The position numbers and the translations under genes are program-made. Shown here piece after piece: positions 30,934 to 40,768 of a DNA stretch of 64,000 bases (the stretch's first letter is position 1; every line of letters starts with the position of its first letter). Below the pieces are notes generated by a model. It was not told where the DNA came from and ran no database searches. It saw only the letters and a list, made by a program, of their open reading frames with translations. The DNA lies in the NCBI GenBank assembly GCA_033297075.1, contig MU858150.1, positions 62,001 to 126,000 of the forward strand, read 5' to 3'. This stretch comes from Rhypophila decipiens. Taxonomy: Eukaryota > Ascomycota > Sordariomycetes > Sordariales > Naviculisporaceae.

Positions 30934-33900
30934 TAAAGAGCTTGGTTTAGCTATGCTTTGGGATGGTTCAGAGTCCATCTCGTCGTCATCATCATCCGGA
31001 GATGCCGAAGCAGAGTCGCTTAGCTGGACAGCCTCGTCGGACTGCAAGCCTGTATCCTCAGAGATGACGAAGGAATGGTATCGCTTATCTCTTTTCGACC
31101 GTTGCGGTTGTTGGTGTTTTTTTCTCTGTAATAGCCGTGGTTCTTTTGTCCTTTCTGTTTGCGCCCTATCCTCGTGAGCATATTCGTCTGCCGAAATGGC
31201 GTCAACCAGGTTCCCTGGTGCAGCGGGATTCCGTAGTTTGGGCTCAGCAATCGAAGGCTGCCGAGGTTTGGAGCTGCTAGGGGCGTCGTCGGTCCGGTTA
31301 TCCAGCCACCTGACAGTGTTTCGATCCATGTACTCGTTCGCCTTGTCAACCTGAGCTCTCACCCTGCTCGACTTATCATCCACGGTGCCCCCTTCCTCCT
31401 GAATGGAAGTACTCGGGCCTGCCAGGGCAGATGTCGCGCAAAGCGGTGGTGATCCTTCTCTCAAAATGCTCGCTTTCAGAGGACGTACGGTCTGCTGGCT
31501 CGACCGGCTCTCGGTTCTTGGTCTCGTGCTGGAGATGGGTATCCCATCTAGTGTTTCTGGTCCTTCTCCTCTTCCGCCTGATGGGTCATTACCCGCTGGA
31601 TCAGTGGCAGTTTCCTCCCAGACGGCTCCATTCTTGACGGTGTAAACCCTGGACCTCGTCGCGTCTGTCTTGTTGGTCATGACAATTGAGATATCATGCT
31701 GTTCGGAGAGGTCGGAGGTTATCTTCAAGTTTTGTTTCTTGCCTTCACGGGATACTTTGATATATGGGGACATTGTACGTTTGTCGTTTTCACCATCGTC
31801 AGAGTCCTCTAATTCTGGATAATGGAAGCCTAGGTCTTCGGAGTCAAATAGAACCGGGGCTTCTGGTTTGTTCTTTTGTGGTCGATCTCCGGTTTCGCGG
31901 CCTACCCCCGAGGATGACATCGTCGAGGATGACATCGTCGAGGTTATGCCAAACTCGCTTCCGTTGATGGCATGAGAAGAGTCTTTTCTATTACTATCAT
32001 GGGTCCGATCTTTTCGTCTCACAGGGCGCTGGTGACTGCTGTGAGTCTTGTCTCTCATCTTTATTTTGTCCCTTTCGAGTGGGATACGCCGCAGATGTCG
32101 CGGTGGGGGGGCATAGTCCAGTAAATTAGAGGCCGAGTCGATCGGATCTAGCTCAGGGTACTGAAACCCAAGGTCCTCACTATCAGAGTAGTCGTCAGTC
32201 AATGAGAACGAGGACTCAAGCCCGTCGCCATACGAGTTAGATGAACTAGGTGGACTGAAGGTTGCTTGTCCCGGCTGATCCGTTTGCCGTTGCGACGGCT
32301 GGCTCGTAGCGGGAAGAGCAAAGGGATCGGCGCCGTAACTGACAGCAGCCCTGTACGGATCTACAGTACTTCCGGGGTCCGCCATGGTTCTCAGGAATCC
32401 AACCTGACCGCGTTGAAGGATCTGGGGGTTCGGGGGGATTCCGAAGAAGGCAGCCTCCGCAGGTATTGTTGAGGGAGCTGGGGGAACTTGGGGAGGCGGC
32501 ATTTGAGCTGCTACAGGTGGTAAGGGGAGCTGAATATGTGGAGGCACTTGTACTTGGTACTTTTCTCGTATATGGTTTGCCATTGTCAGAGGCAATCTAG
32601 ATCCGTAGTTGACGAGCTGGCCGTTCCAGAATTCGACTTTGTTTTTCAGGAAATTGTTCTCTCCGCCATCTCGGCCTGCATTGTCTGCGAGTACTTTTGT
32701 AATAACGTCTCTTGCCCACAACAGAAACGCCCTCGGCGCACAAATTGAGTTGGAATAATAAACTCCGGGCGGACAAGATGCAGGTTCGGGGTGGGTATCG
32801 CCAGGCTTGTTAGGCAGTATTGTACGGAGCTTCTCAAATTCAGCAATGAGTTCGAGTCGTGAAGCTTCGTCTTCGCTGCTAAGAACAATGTACTTGGACA
32901 GACAGGTTCCCAAGAAGCCTTCAGTATCTCCTTGTTCAAATTGCAGAGTTGCCAGCAAGTCCATCAGCGATTTGGGCTCCTGTGAGTGAAGTATAAGTAT
33001 TTTTAGACATGTCGCCTGTAACCTGTAGTCTCCGATAGATCTCGCCGCTTGGAGCGCCGTTTGAAGCGCTTGACGCTGCTGGGGACTGGAACGAACCGAA
33101 AACATGTCCCAGTGTGGCTTGTCCCAAGGCTCGGCCGGGATATACACTGGAAGGTGGGCACCTGGTCGTGGAAAAATGGTGATGCCAGAAAAGTCTTCTA
33201 CTCTCAGTCCATCAGGGCGAATGGGGATATCACCCATCTCAGAGACCACTTTCGCCATGATCCATTGGATAAATGGTCGAGATCTCATATATTCTGCGTG
33301 TCATTGACCTGGATGGATTCTGCGAGTGACTTTGCGTGCTCGAGCAACAATGCCGCCTTTGGGTCGTCTTTGATGGATGACGGTCTTTCGAGGAGTAACG
33401 ACGTGAAAAGATCAAGAAGACCAAGATTCGTCGATTCATCATACTCTGGCTGCATCCAGTCTTCAAGTAGTCGATCCAGGGCCAAAGAGAAGGATTTAAC
33501 GTCCAGACACTGGGTTAGGAATTGGGGACCGAATAAAGAGCCTGCTGCCACCAGAAGGTCCCTAAGATCCCATATACGGTTTTCCCCGAGAAGGCGATGG
33601 TAGAGCTGATTCCAGTCGAGGACTGCGTGATAGTAATTTATACGACCGGTAACCGAGTCTCCCAAACTGACCCTCAGGTGACCTAGTATAGTCAAGCAAA
33701 GAACGAGAATCTGGATCTGGTAGCAAATGGAATGTTAGCGAGGGTGTCAGACATTAACCCATGGCCGCGATGGCTTATCCCACCATGCTTGCCTATGGTG
33801 CTCGGTATGAGCATAGACATACCGCAGTAGACCCCATGGCCGATTCAGATCTGAGGGCCATCAACGTCTCATTAATCGCCTCAAAGATGTCCACGCTGAA

Positions 33901-34818
33901 TGCCGGTAGAGGGACCTTTGCGAGACGATCCAGGAGCCAAAAGTTTCCCTCCAGCATGTCGAGACAAGGATCCTTGACGCTCTCTTCGGATTCCAGGCTA
34001 GCGTATTTCTTCCGATAGGAAACTGCCCGGAAGCTCGTGTATCTGCCCGCGGCCAAAAGCATCTCGCAATACTGTACCAAGACATAAGGCATACCCTGGA
34101 GGTTTTTTAATGTGTACTGAAATTGCTGTTCCGCGTCTTCGAAGTGGCCCAGGCGTCTCAACCGGCAGAATTCATCGAGACCGGGCTGAAAGTCCTCCAC
34201 AATCGGCATGCTCATTCTGAAGATAATGTCCTTTTTCGAAGGATCTGAGGGATCATGGACGGCATCAAATGGCTTCGGCCGAATGTTATTGGGCGTCACG
34301 TCATCGGGCTTCCCGTGGTGGTTCTTCAATGGCGAGAATGGAGTGAAGTTGGTGGTCGAGTGGTCTGCACCTGATAACGTCTGTCCTTGGTCATTTGTTC
34401 CTCCCACAGGTTGGAAAGTTGACGGGGGATTCTTCTGGGGAATATCTGGATTTTGCCGATTTGCCGGGGCAGTATTGTGCGCCTTTGCTGAAATGGAAGC
34501 GTTGGATGGTCCAAAGGGCCCAACATGGGTCTCGTTCTGTGTTCCTCTGTCCGGTCGCTTTATGGGGACGGGGTTCTTCCCGGCAGCGTCAGAGGTCCCT
34601 TGCCCTAACCAGTCCAATTCTGAGTTCGACTTTGCCAGTTGAGAAGTTGCGTCTCTTGTTCTCGTGGGCTGGAGGGCATTTTCTTGGAGTAAAGTTGGCT
34701 GCATCCAGGAAGGCCTCGTGGAGTTAACAGACTCCTGGCGACGAGCCTTCTGGGGATAATGAACGTTCGCTGGTCCACCTGGACCAACGTTCCCATAGCT
34801 GACAGACATGTCTTCCAT
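30919..34818 (-). CDS. Large orphan protein with repeated acidic motif; reading frame broken once
   Basis: Exon 1 is 34818-33823, followed by a 106-nt GT-AG intron (33822-33717). The next frame runs from 33716 to a TGA at 33287-33285. A second frame, overlapping it, runs from about 33299 to a TAG at 30919. Read through, the product would be about 1,260 aa. The N-terminal 200 residues are disordered. Then comes a helical region (DEFCRLRRLGHFEDAEQQF and repeats of similar pattern) that could form TPR-like pairs and continues to about residue 700. The C-terminal part is disordered and contains two copies of SEDLGFxYPEL flanked by acidic residues (about 32148-32190 and 31810-31846). The break at 33285-33293 is either a 2-nt insertion in ATATAT or a small intron. 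I recognise only a loose likeness to orphan proteins of other filamentous ascomycetes. Divergent partner at 35293. Confidence 0.65.
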
Positions 34819-35292
34819 CAGAGAGCTGACTTGATGAGGTCCGGCTCGTCGACCACGAGGTCAGGGCATCATATTCCAGCTTCCTGGAGTTATGGTATGG
34901 AGCGGAACCTGGGGAAGATGCCGCTGGTGATACGGATTCAGCGGGCGGACGCAGCCAGCAAGTTCCCCTTTCAATGCAACAGTTCACAGCCTCGCGAACC
35001 GGATTGAGCGGTAGGATGGGGGCCGGAAGGTGCATGTCGCTTAAAGATGTGTTGCACAGCATCAAATTGGAGTTAGCTGAGTGTAAGTTGTGTCCTCCGT
35101 GGTATCTGCAGTCAAAGCCGGTTATCTGGGATTCGCACTGCCACCACCCAGTGTTTTCGGCTGCCTCTCAAGCCTCTGCTGACTTGCATCATAAAGCTGC
35201 TGCACCCACAAAATATCCTCGTGGTGCGGGGGTGCCCGACTTGCGCAGAATCCTCGCCTCAAGTTGCGTTTTGTCTCTGGTTTCGTCCAGCC
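34819..35292. promoter_or_regulatory. Divergent promoter region of the orphan gene pair
   Basis: This 474-bp region separates the start codons of two divergent orphan genes, so they may share regulation. A minus-strand frame continues from 35065 into exon 1 territory in another register and is treated as untranslated. No binding-site motif was identified. Confidence 0.5.
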
Positions 35293-36873
35293 ATGGCTGC
35301 TGCAACAGAGCAATTGACACGGCCAGTTTTGCTGAGAAAACGACGGCGAGGATATGGACGTTGCGACTATGAACGATTCGACCATATCACCACGTCGCAT
35401 GTGAATGCTGGACGCGGCAAGATTGGTGATGTGGAAGTCGACTGCCGATTCTTTTTCACCAAGTCCCGATGGGGATACTTGGGGTCGGACTACGACTCGT
35501 CAGGAACACCTGGAGGCATCATATATCTCGACCTGGATTTTCACCAGCCCTCGGACTGTAGACTGCGCGCAGCAACGGTCGTGGTGACCTTGACCGACCA
35601 AGACGACGAGCACCGGCGAACATGCCAGAACCGGCCGTCCCGTCCCGTCAAGTTCACCAGCCACTACGGCCCCAGACACATGCGTGGTGCCGAAAGACAA
35701 ATGCAAAAACGAATAACCAAACAACTCATACCTTACGTCGAGGTGATGGGACAGGGTGCAGGAGGGGTTGGGATACACTCGGAGAAGCTTGCTGTGACCT
35801 CGTCCAGGTGGAACTTCTCTGGCCACCTGGGAGCGACTTCCGGAAGCAACTGGGACAATAAACTCAAATGGGTATTGGAGGAGAACCGACACGAGGATCA
35901 ATCGATGCACAGCAACGTGATCCACACAGCCTTCGCATTCGAACACAATGCCACTCAATTCTTCATGACCGTTGAAGTCACGGGGAAACTGGTCCGAACT
36001 CGAGACCAGCTCCGACAGAGTTTGAGGTTCAAAGATCAGGAGAAGTCAGTCACCATCAAGTTCCAGTGGAAAGATGGGAAATATTCATGTCCGGCTCTGT
36101 TGGACGATGTGGCCAAGGACCTTCACCTCGCCATGGAGCACGAGAATCGGTGTAGTGTCCCAGCCGAGATCCCTGACGCCTTGCCCGTCAACTTCATGGA
36201 GACGACAAATCCCAGTCCGCGGCCGTGGGCAAGCCCGGGAGTGTCCCAGCAAGCAACTCTAGGACCAGAATTCAGCCACGGGATGCCAACCAACACGGAA
36301 ATGAGCATCCCTGGGATAATGGGCCCATCGCAAATGGTTCCGCCACCATCAGATGATATGATGAGACTGGCGGCAGGGCTCACTCTCGCACCGTCAATTG
36401 AACCTGCGGAGTTGTCATCGCCCAGAAGCGAAGCAGCCATGGAGAGTGATCAGACGGAAGTGAACTCAACCGCATCACTGCGGATGAGGCGGGAACGGAG
36501 TAGATCTTATCAGCCATCACAGCTGTCAGCTGCGACCACACTAGTGGGAGAGGATCAAGAAAACAAACAGAAAGAAGAAAACAAACAGAAAGAAGAAAAC
36601 AAACAGAAAGAAGTGCCGGTTCCTTGGTTTATATTTCCATTTATATGGTTGAGGCAGCTCATGTCCCCTTTCCTGGAGTTTCTTGCGTCTCTTTTATGCT
36701 TCTCTTTGCCTTTGGACTGGGGAAAGGGCGGATTGTTTGCGAAATTCAAGCGGATGGGAACAGGAAAAGATTCGCCAATCGAGGCTGGTGACGTATCTGG
36801 AGACGAAACAGAGTACTCCCCGACACTGATATCTAGTCCAATTGACGAAAGAGGCGCAATAAATTGGGCCTAA
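35293..36873 (+). CDS. Orphan beta-rich protein with C-terminal membrane segment
   Basis: The first ATG in the long frame is at 35293 (MAAATEQLTR), giving 526 aa in one exon. Residues about 15-300 look like a compact beta-rich domain (GIIYLDLDFHQPSDCRL; ATVVVTLTD; HSNVIHTAFAFEH; FFMTVEVTGKLVRTRDQL). A Pro/Ser-rich linker follows, then three perfect tandem ENKQKE units (18-nt repeat, about 36559-36612). A hydrophobic stretch near 438-470 (WFIFPFIWLRQLMSPFLEFL and ASLLCFSLPL) is a likely membrane or re-entrant segment, leaving a short C-terminal tail rich in acidic residues. I do not recognise a characterised family, though it has the feel of a conserved filamentous-ascomycete domain. It is divergent from, and perhaps functionally tied to, the gene at 30919-34818. 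Confidence 0.75.
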   Translation: MAAATEQLTRPVLLRKRRRGYGRCDYERFDHITTSHVNAGRGKIGDVEVDCRFFFTKSRWGYLGSDYDSSGTPGGIIYLDLDFHQPSDCRLRAATVVVTLTDQDDEHRRTCQNRPSRPVKFTSHYGPRHMRGAERQMQKRITKQLIPYVEVMGQGAGGVGIHSEKLAVTSSRWNFSGHLGATSGSNWDNKLKWVLEENRHEDQSMHSNVIHTAFAFEHNATQFFMTVEVTGKLVRTRDQLRQSLRFKDQEKSVTIKFQWKDGKYSCPALLDDVAKDLHLAMEHENRCSVPAEIPDALPVNFMETTNPSPRPWASPGVSQQATLGPEFSHGMPTNTEMSIPGIMGPSQMVPPPSDDMMRLAAGLTLAPSIEPAELSSPRSEAAMESDQTEVNSTASLRMRRERSRSYQPSQLSAATTLVGEDQENKQKEENKQKEENKQKEVPVPWFIFPFIWLRQLMSPFLEFLASLLCFSLPLDWGKGGLFAKFKRMGTGKDSPIEAGDVSGDETEYSPTLISSPIDERGAINWA

Positions 36874-37637
36874 AGGCTGGCGGGTTTGGGGAGACAACGG
36901 ATTCATCCGGGGCGTCGACACCGATGAAGGCTGCCCTTCAGAGAGGTGTGATCGGAACAAGCGAATTGGCGAGGAAAGACGATACTCTATGAAAACTTGA
37001 TGGGCTGGCGTCGGTTTGAGGAATACATTAGAAAAGCCATAGTGCGCGGATTATCAAAGATAAAAGAGGATAAAGGAGTAAATTTCATGTCCAAGTTGTT
37101 TTGCCTGGACAAAGCAATTCATGTGAACAGGAAAGAGTCGTGATGTGTGCGTGCAGCTTCAATTGTGAAGCGGAATGGCAAACCTTGTGCCAAGCCGAGC
37201 CTAAAGTTATGGCGCTAACTCTTGCTCTCATAAAAAATGGGGTCGGATGATAACGGTGTACTGTAGCTCCACCAAACCTTTCAGTGCATGTTGGGCAGGC
37301 ACGCATAGCGCCAGACGAATCACTGAATGCCGGTCTGACAACACATCACCAATTGGCCCAATAACATACAACAACGAGATATTCCAAGTCGATTGGAGAA
37401 AGGAAGCTCTCCGCTCTGAGAACCAAATGAACACTTAAAGATTCGCAAACAGGCGGTATTCCTAACATCTGTGGACCAGCGCGAATCTGGTCACTCTCAC
37501 CGCCGACAGGATTGTGAGATTCACTGGTAACTGAATCATCTCAACATCTGGCGTACTAGGTCAATTAAAGGGCATCACGGGCGAATATATGACATTAGAG
37601 TCGTATAGTAAGAATTTAAAAGGCCACCTCTCTCAAG
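36874..37637. other. Intergenic region upstream of COG8
   Basis: This 764-bp gap between two plus-strand genes holds a 3' UTR and the COG8 promoter. Only short frames without recognisable domains are present. Confidence 0.5.
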
Positions 37638-38957
37638 ATGGCAGATATTCTCTACGACCTGCTGTCAACACCCGACACGGCCTCATCACCAAAAGCCAGG
37701 CCGGATCCCAGCTCATTACAGTTTCTCACCAAACTCGCATCCCAACGCTTGGAATCACTAGCAACGACAGAACCTCAAGAGCTTGCCCACACCTCTCATG
37801 GGCTTTTGCTCTCACTCCAGTCGCTCTCCAAAAAGTCTCACAAACAAATCATCCAGTCAGCAGATCACCATGCTACATTACACTCGACTCTCCCGGCCTT
37901 AGCAGCCAGCACGGCTGAGCTGCGAAATGCCATACCGAAGCTGGACAATGAGGCCGTCCGCTTTTCCACAACATACAACAAGAGCAGCGACAATGAGATT
38001 CTCGCAAGGAGGAAGAAGGCTCTCCTGCTCTCTCGAAACGTTGAACGTCTTGTCGACGTACTGGAGCTGCCGACACTGCTTTCCACAGCCATCTCCACCG
38101 CGCCGGTCAACTACTCATCGGCCCTGGACCTGAATGGCCACATCCGCAGACTTCACTCTCTTTATCCAGAATCACCATTGGTGGAGTCTATCTCGTCACA
38201 AGCAGACGAGGCCATGCGCACGATGGCAGCAAACCTCATTCTTTCTCTCAAAGCCCCCGGTCTTAAACTGGCCGCTTCTTTGCGCACCATTAGCTGGCTC
38301 CGCCGTGTCCTTCCGGACCTGGACTCGGCGTTGGCCGCCGGGAAAAGACACGACTCACAGGAAAGGATACTGGGCGCCATATTTCTCGTATGTCGTCTAG
38401 CGACTCTGGTCAACATGCTGAACGCCCTCGAGCCACTCCGTGATCTGGCAGACCAAGAAAAAATACGACAAAAGGCCATTGGCAGTGGGAATGCCTGGTC
38501 AGGTGGTCAACAAACAGAGCGTTACCTGAAGAAGTACATTGAAATCTTCCGCGAGCAGAGCTTTGCCATTGTGTCCATGTTTAGGAGTATCTTTCCAGCT
38601 ACGGCGGCGGTGACCAGTGATGGCCCGGCTGCCGCTGGTGTGCAGAGCCGAGACCCCTTGGAGCCGATACCCTCCGCTCTGGCGACCTTCCCGCTCTATT
38701 TGGTGGACATGCTATTAGAGACACTACGGCTATATCTACCCACTGTTAAGGACCAAGCATCGAGAGATAGCTTGCTGACACAGGTGCTGTATTGTGCGGG
38801 CAGTCTGGGACGGTTGGGGGGTGATTTTGGCTTGTTTCTGGCCAGTCTAGATGTGGGCAGTGACGCCGAGGACGAATGGGTTGAGATTGTCAAGAGGCAT
38901 CGGGCCCTAGCTGGGCGGCTGGAGTCTATCGTGGGAGAGCAGAAGAAAGGGAGTTAG
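37638..38957 (+). CDS. COG8: Conserved oligomeric Golgi complex subunit 8 (Dor1 family)
   Basis: A single-exon frame of 439 aa starting at an ATG in context AAGATGG. It is almost wholly helical. The Dor1-type N-terminal region includes ELAHTSHGLLLSLQSLSKKS followed by SRNVERLVDVLELPTLL and YSSALDLNGHIRRLHSLYP, the pattern in which a vesicle-tethering subunit describes a coiled-coil segment leading into helical bundles. Cog8 belongs to lobe B of the COG complex, which tethers retrograde vesicles to the Golgi and is needed for glycosyltransferase recycling. It is shorter than yeast Cog8 (about 600 aa) but ends with a coherent helical tail, so it seems complete. No membrane segment or signal peptide is seen, as expected for a peripheral protein. 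Confidence 0.9.
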   Translation: MADILYDLLSTPDTASSPKARPDPSSLQFLTKLASQRLESLATTEPQELAHTSHGLLLSLQSLSKKSHKQIIQSADHHATLHSTLPALAASTAELRNAIPKLDNEAVRFSTTYNKSSDNEILARRKKALLLSRNVERLVDVLELPTLLSTAISTAPVNYSSALDLNGHIRRLHSLYPESPLVESISSQADEAMRTMAANLILSLKAPGLKLAASLRTISWLRRVLPDLDSALAAGKRHDSQERILGAIFLVCRLATLVNMLNALEPLRDLADQEKIRQKAIGSGNAWSGGQQTERYLKKYIEIFREQSFAIVSMFRSIFPATAAVTSDGPAAAGVQSRDPLEPIPSALATFPLYLVDMLLETLRLYLPTVKDQASRDSLLTQVLYCAGSLGRLGGDFGLFLASLDVGSDAEDEWVEIVKRHRALAGRLESIVGEQKKGS

Positions 38958-39711
38958 TTGTATGTGATGTAGCCGTGTTATGAGATGTGAGCAAGCTCAT
39001 TGTCCGGATATCCCGTGAAGAATTTCCCTCCAAATGTCAGATACCATTTTGAGCATAGAAGGATTGATGTCTTCAGCTGAGTGACTCATGTCTATCATTC
39101 CGTCTTTGTCCAGCAGATGCTGGTTTTCTGGACGAGGAGACGGAACGATTCGGGTCAGCTTGTCAGGGGCCGAGAACTGGCGAGCAGCCCGAGAAATCCA
39201 CAGCTAGAGGTACCGCTGCAGACCCCGCTGTTAGCGAGCTCTATTGTTTACGTTCATAAATCCCATCTTTTTTCCATTACTACTAACACATGCCGCCGCT
39301 CGGGACTTTTACGCACCTTATCGGATAGCAGGGATGCAACGACCAAAAAATTCCCAGAGGTTGAATGCCGTCATATGATATATCGCAAGTTCAGGACTGA
39401 AAGAATCCGCAAACTCCCAAAGCCGATTGACCAGCAGCATGCTTTTTTATAAGTGGTTCACGATATAGCAGAGGCTCTAGGCTCCTCTATACCTATCTAT
39501 CATACAAGGAGACTGCACTTGCGTTTCTTCAATAGTTACGCAAAAGTTGGCTCGTGTATCATGCCTGTTTGCGAACAGCCGACTTTGATATTTACTCCTT
39601 TTTCGCCCACCTGTAGAGCGCCTACCTAGCCTCCTGCGGCATCGCGCAATCGGTGACGATCGCAAAAAAATACCAAAAATAACTACAGTTGGAAGCTTTT
39701 GCTCCGTCGCA
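38958..39711. other. Intergenic region upstream of HEM25
   Basis: A 754-bp gap between tandem plus-strand genes. The last 100 bp before the ATG are A-rich (GCAAAAAAATACC near 39662). No gene was recognised. Confidence 0.5.
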
Positions 39712-40768
39712 ATGTCCGATGGTGCTCGTAAAACGGCCACGAAGTCGAGTGCGCCAGTCCCCATATCAATTCTCTCCCCCAGGTCCTTGCTAATCTGATG
39801 CTTTTCAAAAAGCCTTCCACTTCGCCGCCGGCCTCGGGTCAGGCGTGCTCTCGGCCGTCCTTCTCCAGCCCATCGACCTCCTCAAGACGCGAGTCCAACA
39901 ATCCGGCAGCTCGCACTCCCTGAGCGCAGCAATCGCCGAGATCCGCGCCTCACCGAGCGGCTTCATCCCCGCCCTCTGGCGCGGCGCCGTCCCCTCGGCC
40001 TTGCGCACCGGTTTCGGGTCCGCAATCTACTTTACCAGTCTCAACTCGATAAGAGAACATGCCGCACACTTCCCCCTCCTCGCCGTAAGACCCGCCAGCG
40101 CTGGCGCACAACACTCCTCCTCCCTGCCGAAGCTCTCCAACACGGGTAACCTCCTCGCCGGCGCCGTCGCGCGCTCGTTCGCGGGCTTCATCCTCATGCC
40201 CCTGACGGTCCTCAAGGTCCGCTACGAAAGCAGCTTTTACAAATACAACTCTTTAGCAGGCGCAGCGCGGGATATCGCCTCGACTGAAGGGCTAAGGGGC
40301 TTTTTTGCAGGGTTTGGAGCAACTGCTATCCGCGACGCTCCTTACGCGGGCTTATACGTGCTCTTCTACGAGCAGAGCAAGAAGCGCCTTAGCGCGCTGT
40401 ATCTCTCGCAGAATAAGAACACCACCGGTGGGGGTGGGGCCGACGGGAAAAGTGCCACCGCGGCGGGGGTCAATTTTGCGTCGGGTGTTTTCTCGGGCGC
40501 GGCGTGCAGTGTGATTTCGAACCCGTTTGACGCTGTCAAGACGAGGATCCAGCTGCAGCCGAAAGAGTACCATAATATGGTACATGCGGCCCGTAGGATG
40601 GTGGGAGAAGAAGGCGTGAGGGCGCTCTGGGATGGTCTTGCGCTGCGCATGAGTCGCAAGGCTTTGAGCTCGGCGCTGGCGTGGACTGTTTATGAGGAGC
40701 TCATCAAACGGGCTGAGATCACCTGGGGGAGTGGTGGTGGTGGTGAGAGGGCGAAGGGCAGTTTATGA
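39712..40768 (+). CDS. HEM25: Mitochondrial glycine transporter (Hem25/SLC25A38 type)
   Basis: Exon 2 (39813-40768) encodes a complete mitochondrial carrier: three repeats, each with its signature ([24 protein letters not shown]), six membrane helices, and Hem25-type [19 protein letters not shown] at the start. Hem25 imports glycine across the inner membrane for delta-aminolevulinate and haem synthesis. The ATG at 39712 (MSDG) is in the usual place. The acceptor AAAAAG before 39813 is fixed by the frame, but three donors keep phase 1: after 39721, 39727 or 39748. Depending on the choice the protein has about 320-330 aa with a short variable N-terminus; the donor GTAAAA after 39727 gives 323 aa. 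A Gly-rich loop lies between helices 4 and 5. The carrier core is certain; the N-terminal splice is not. Confidence 0.9.

Noticed and set aside
36874..37637. Possible continuation exons of the beta-rich orphan gene
   Set aside because: The stop at 36873 follows a coherent acidic tail; no donor site with a following coding-like exon was found.
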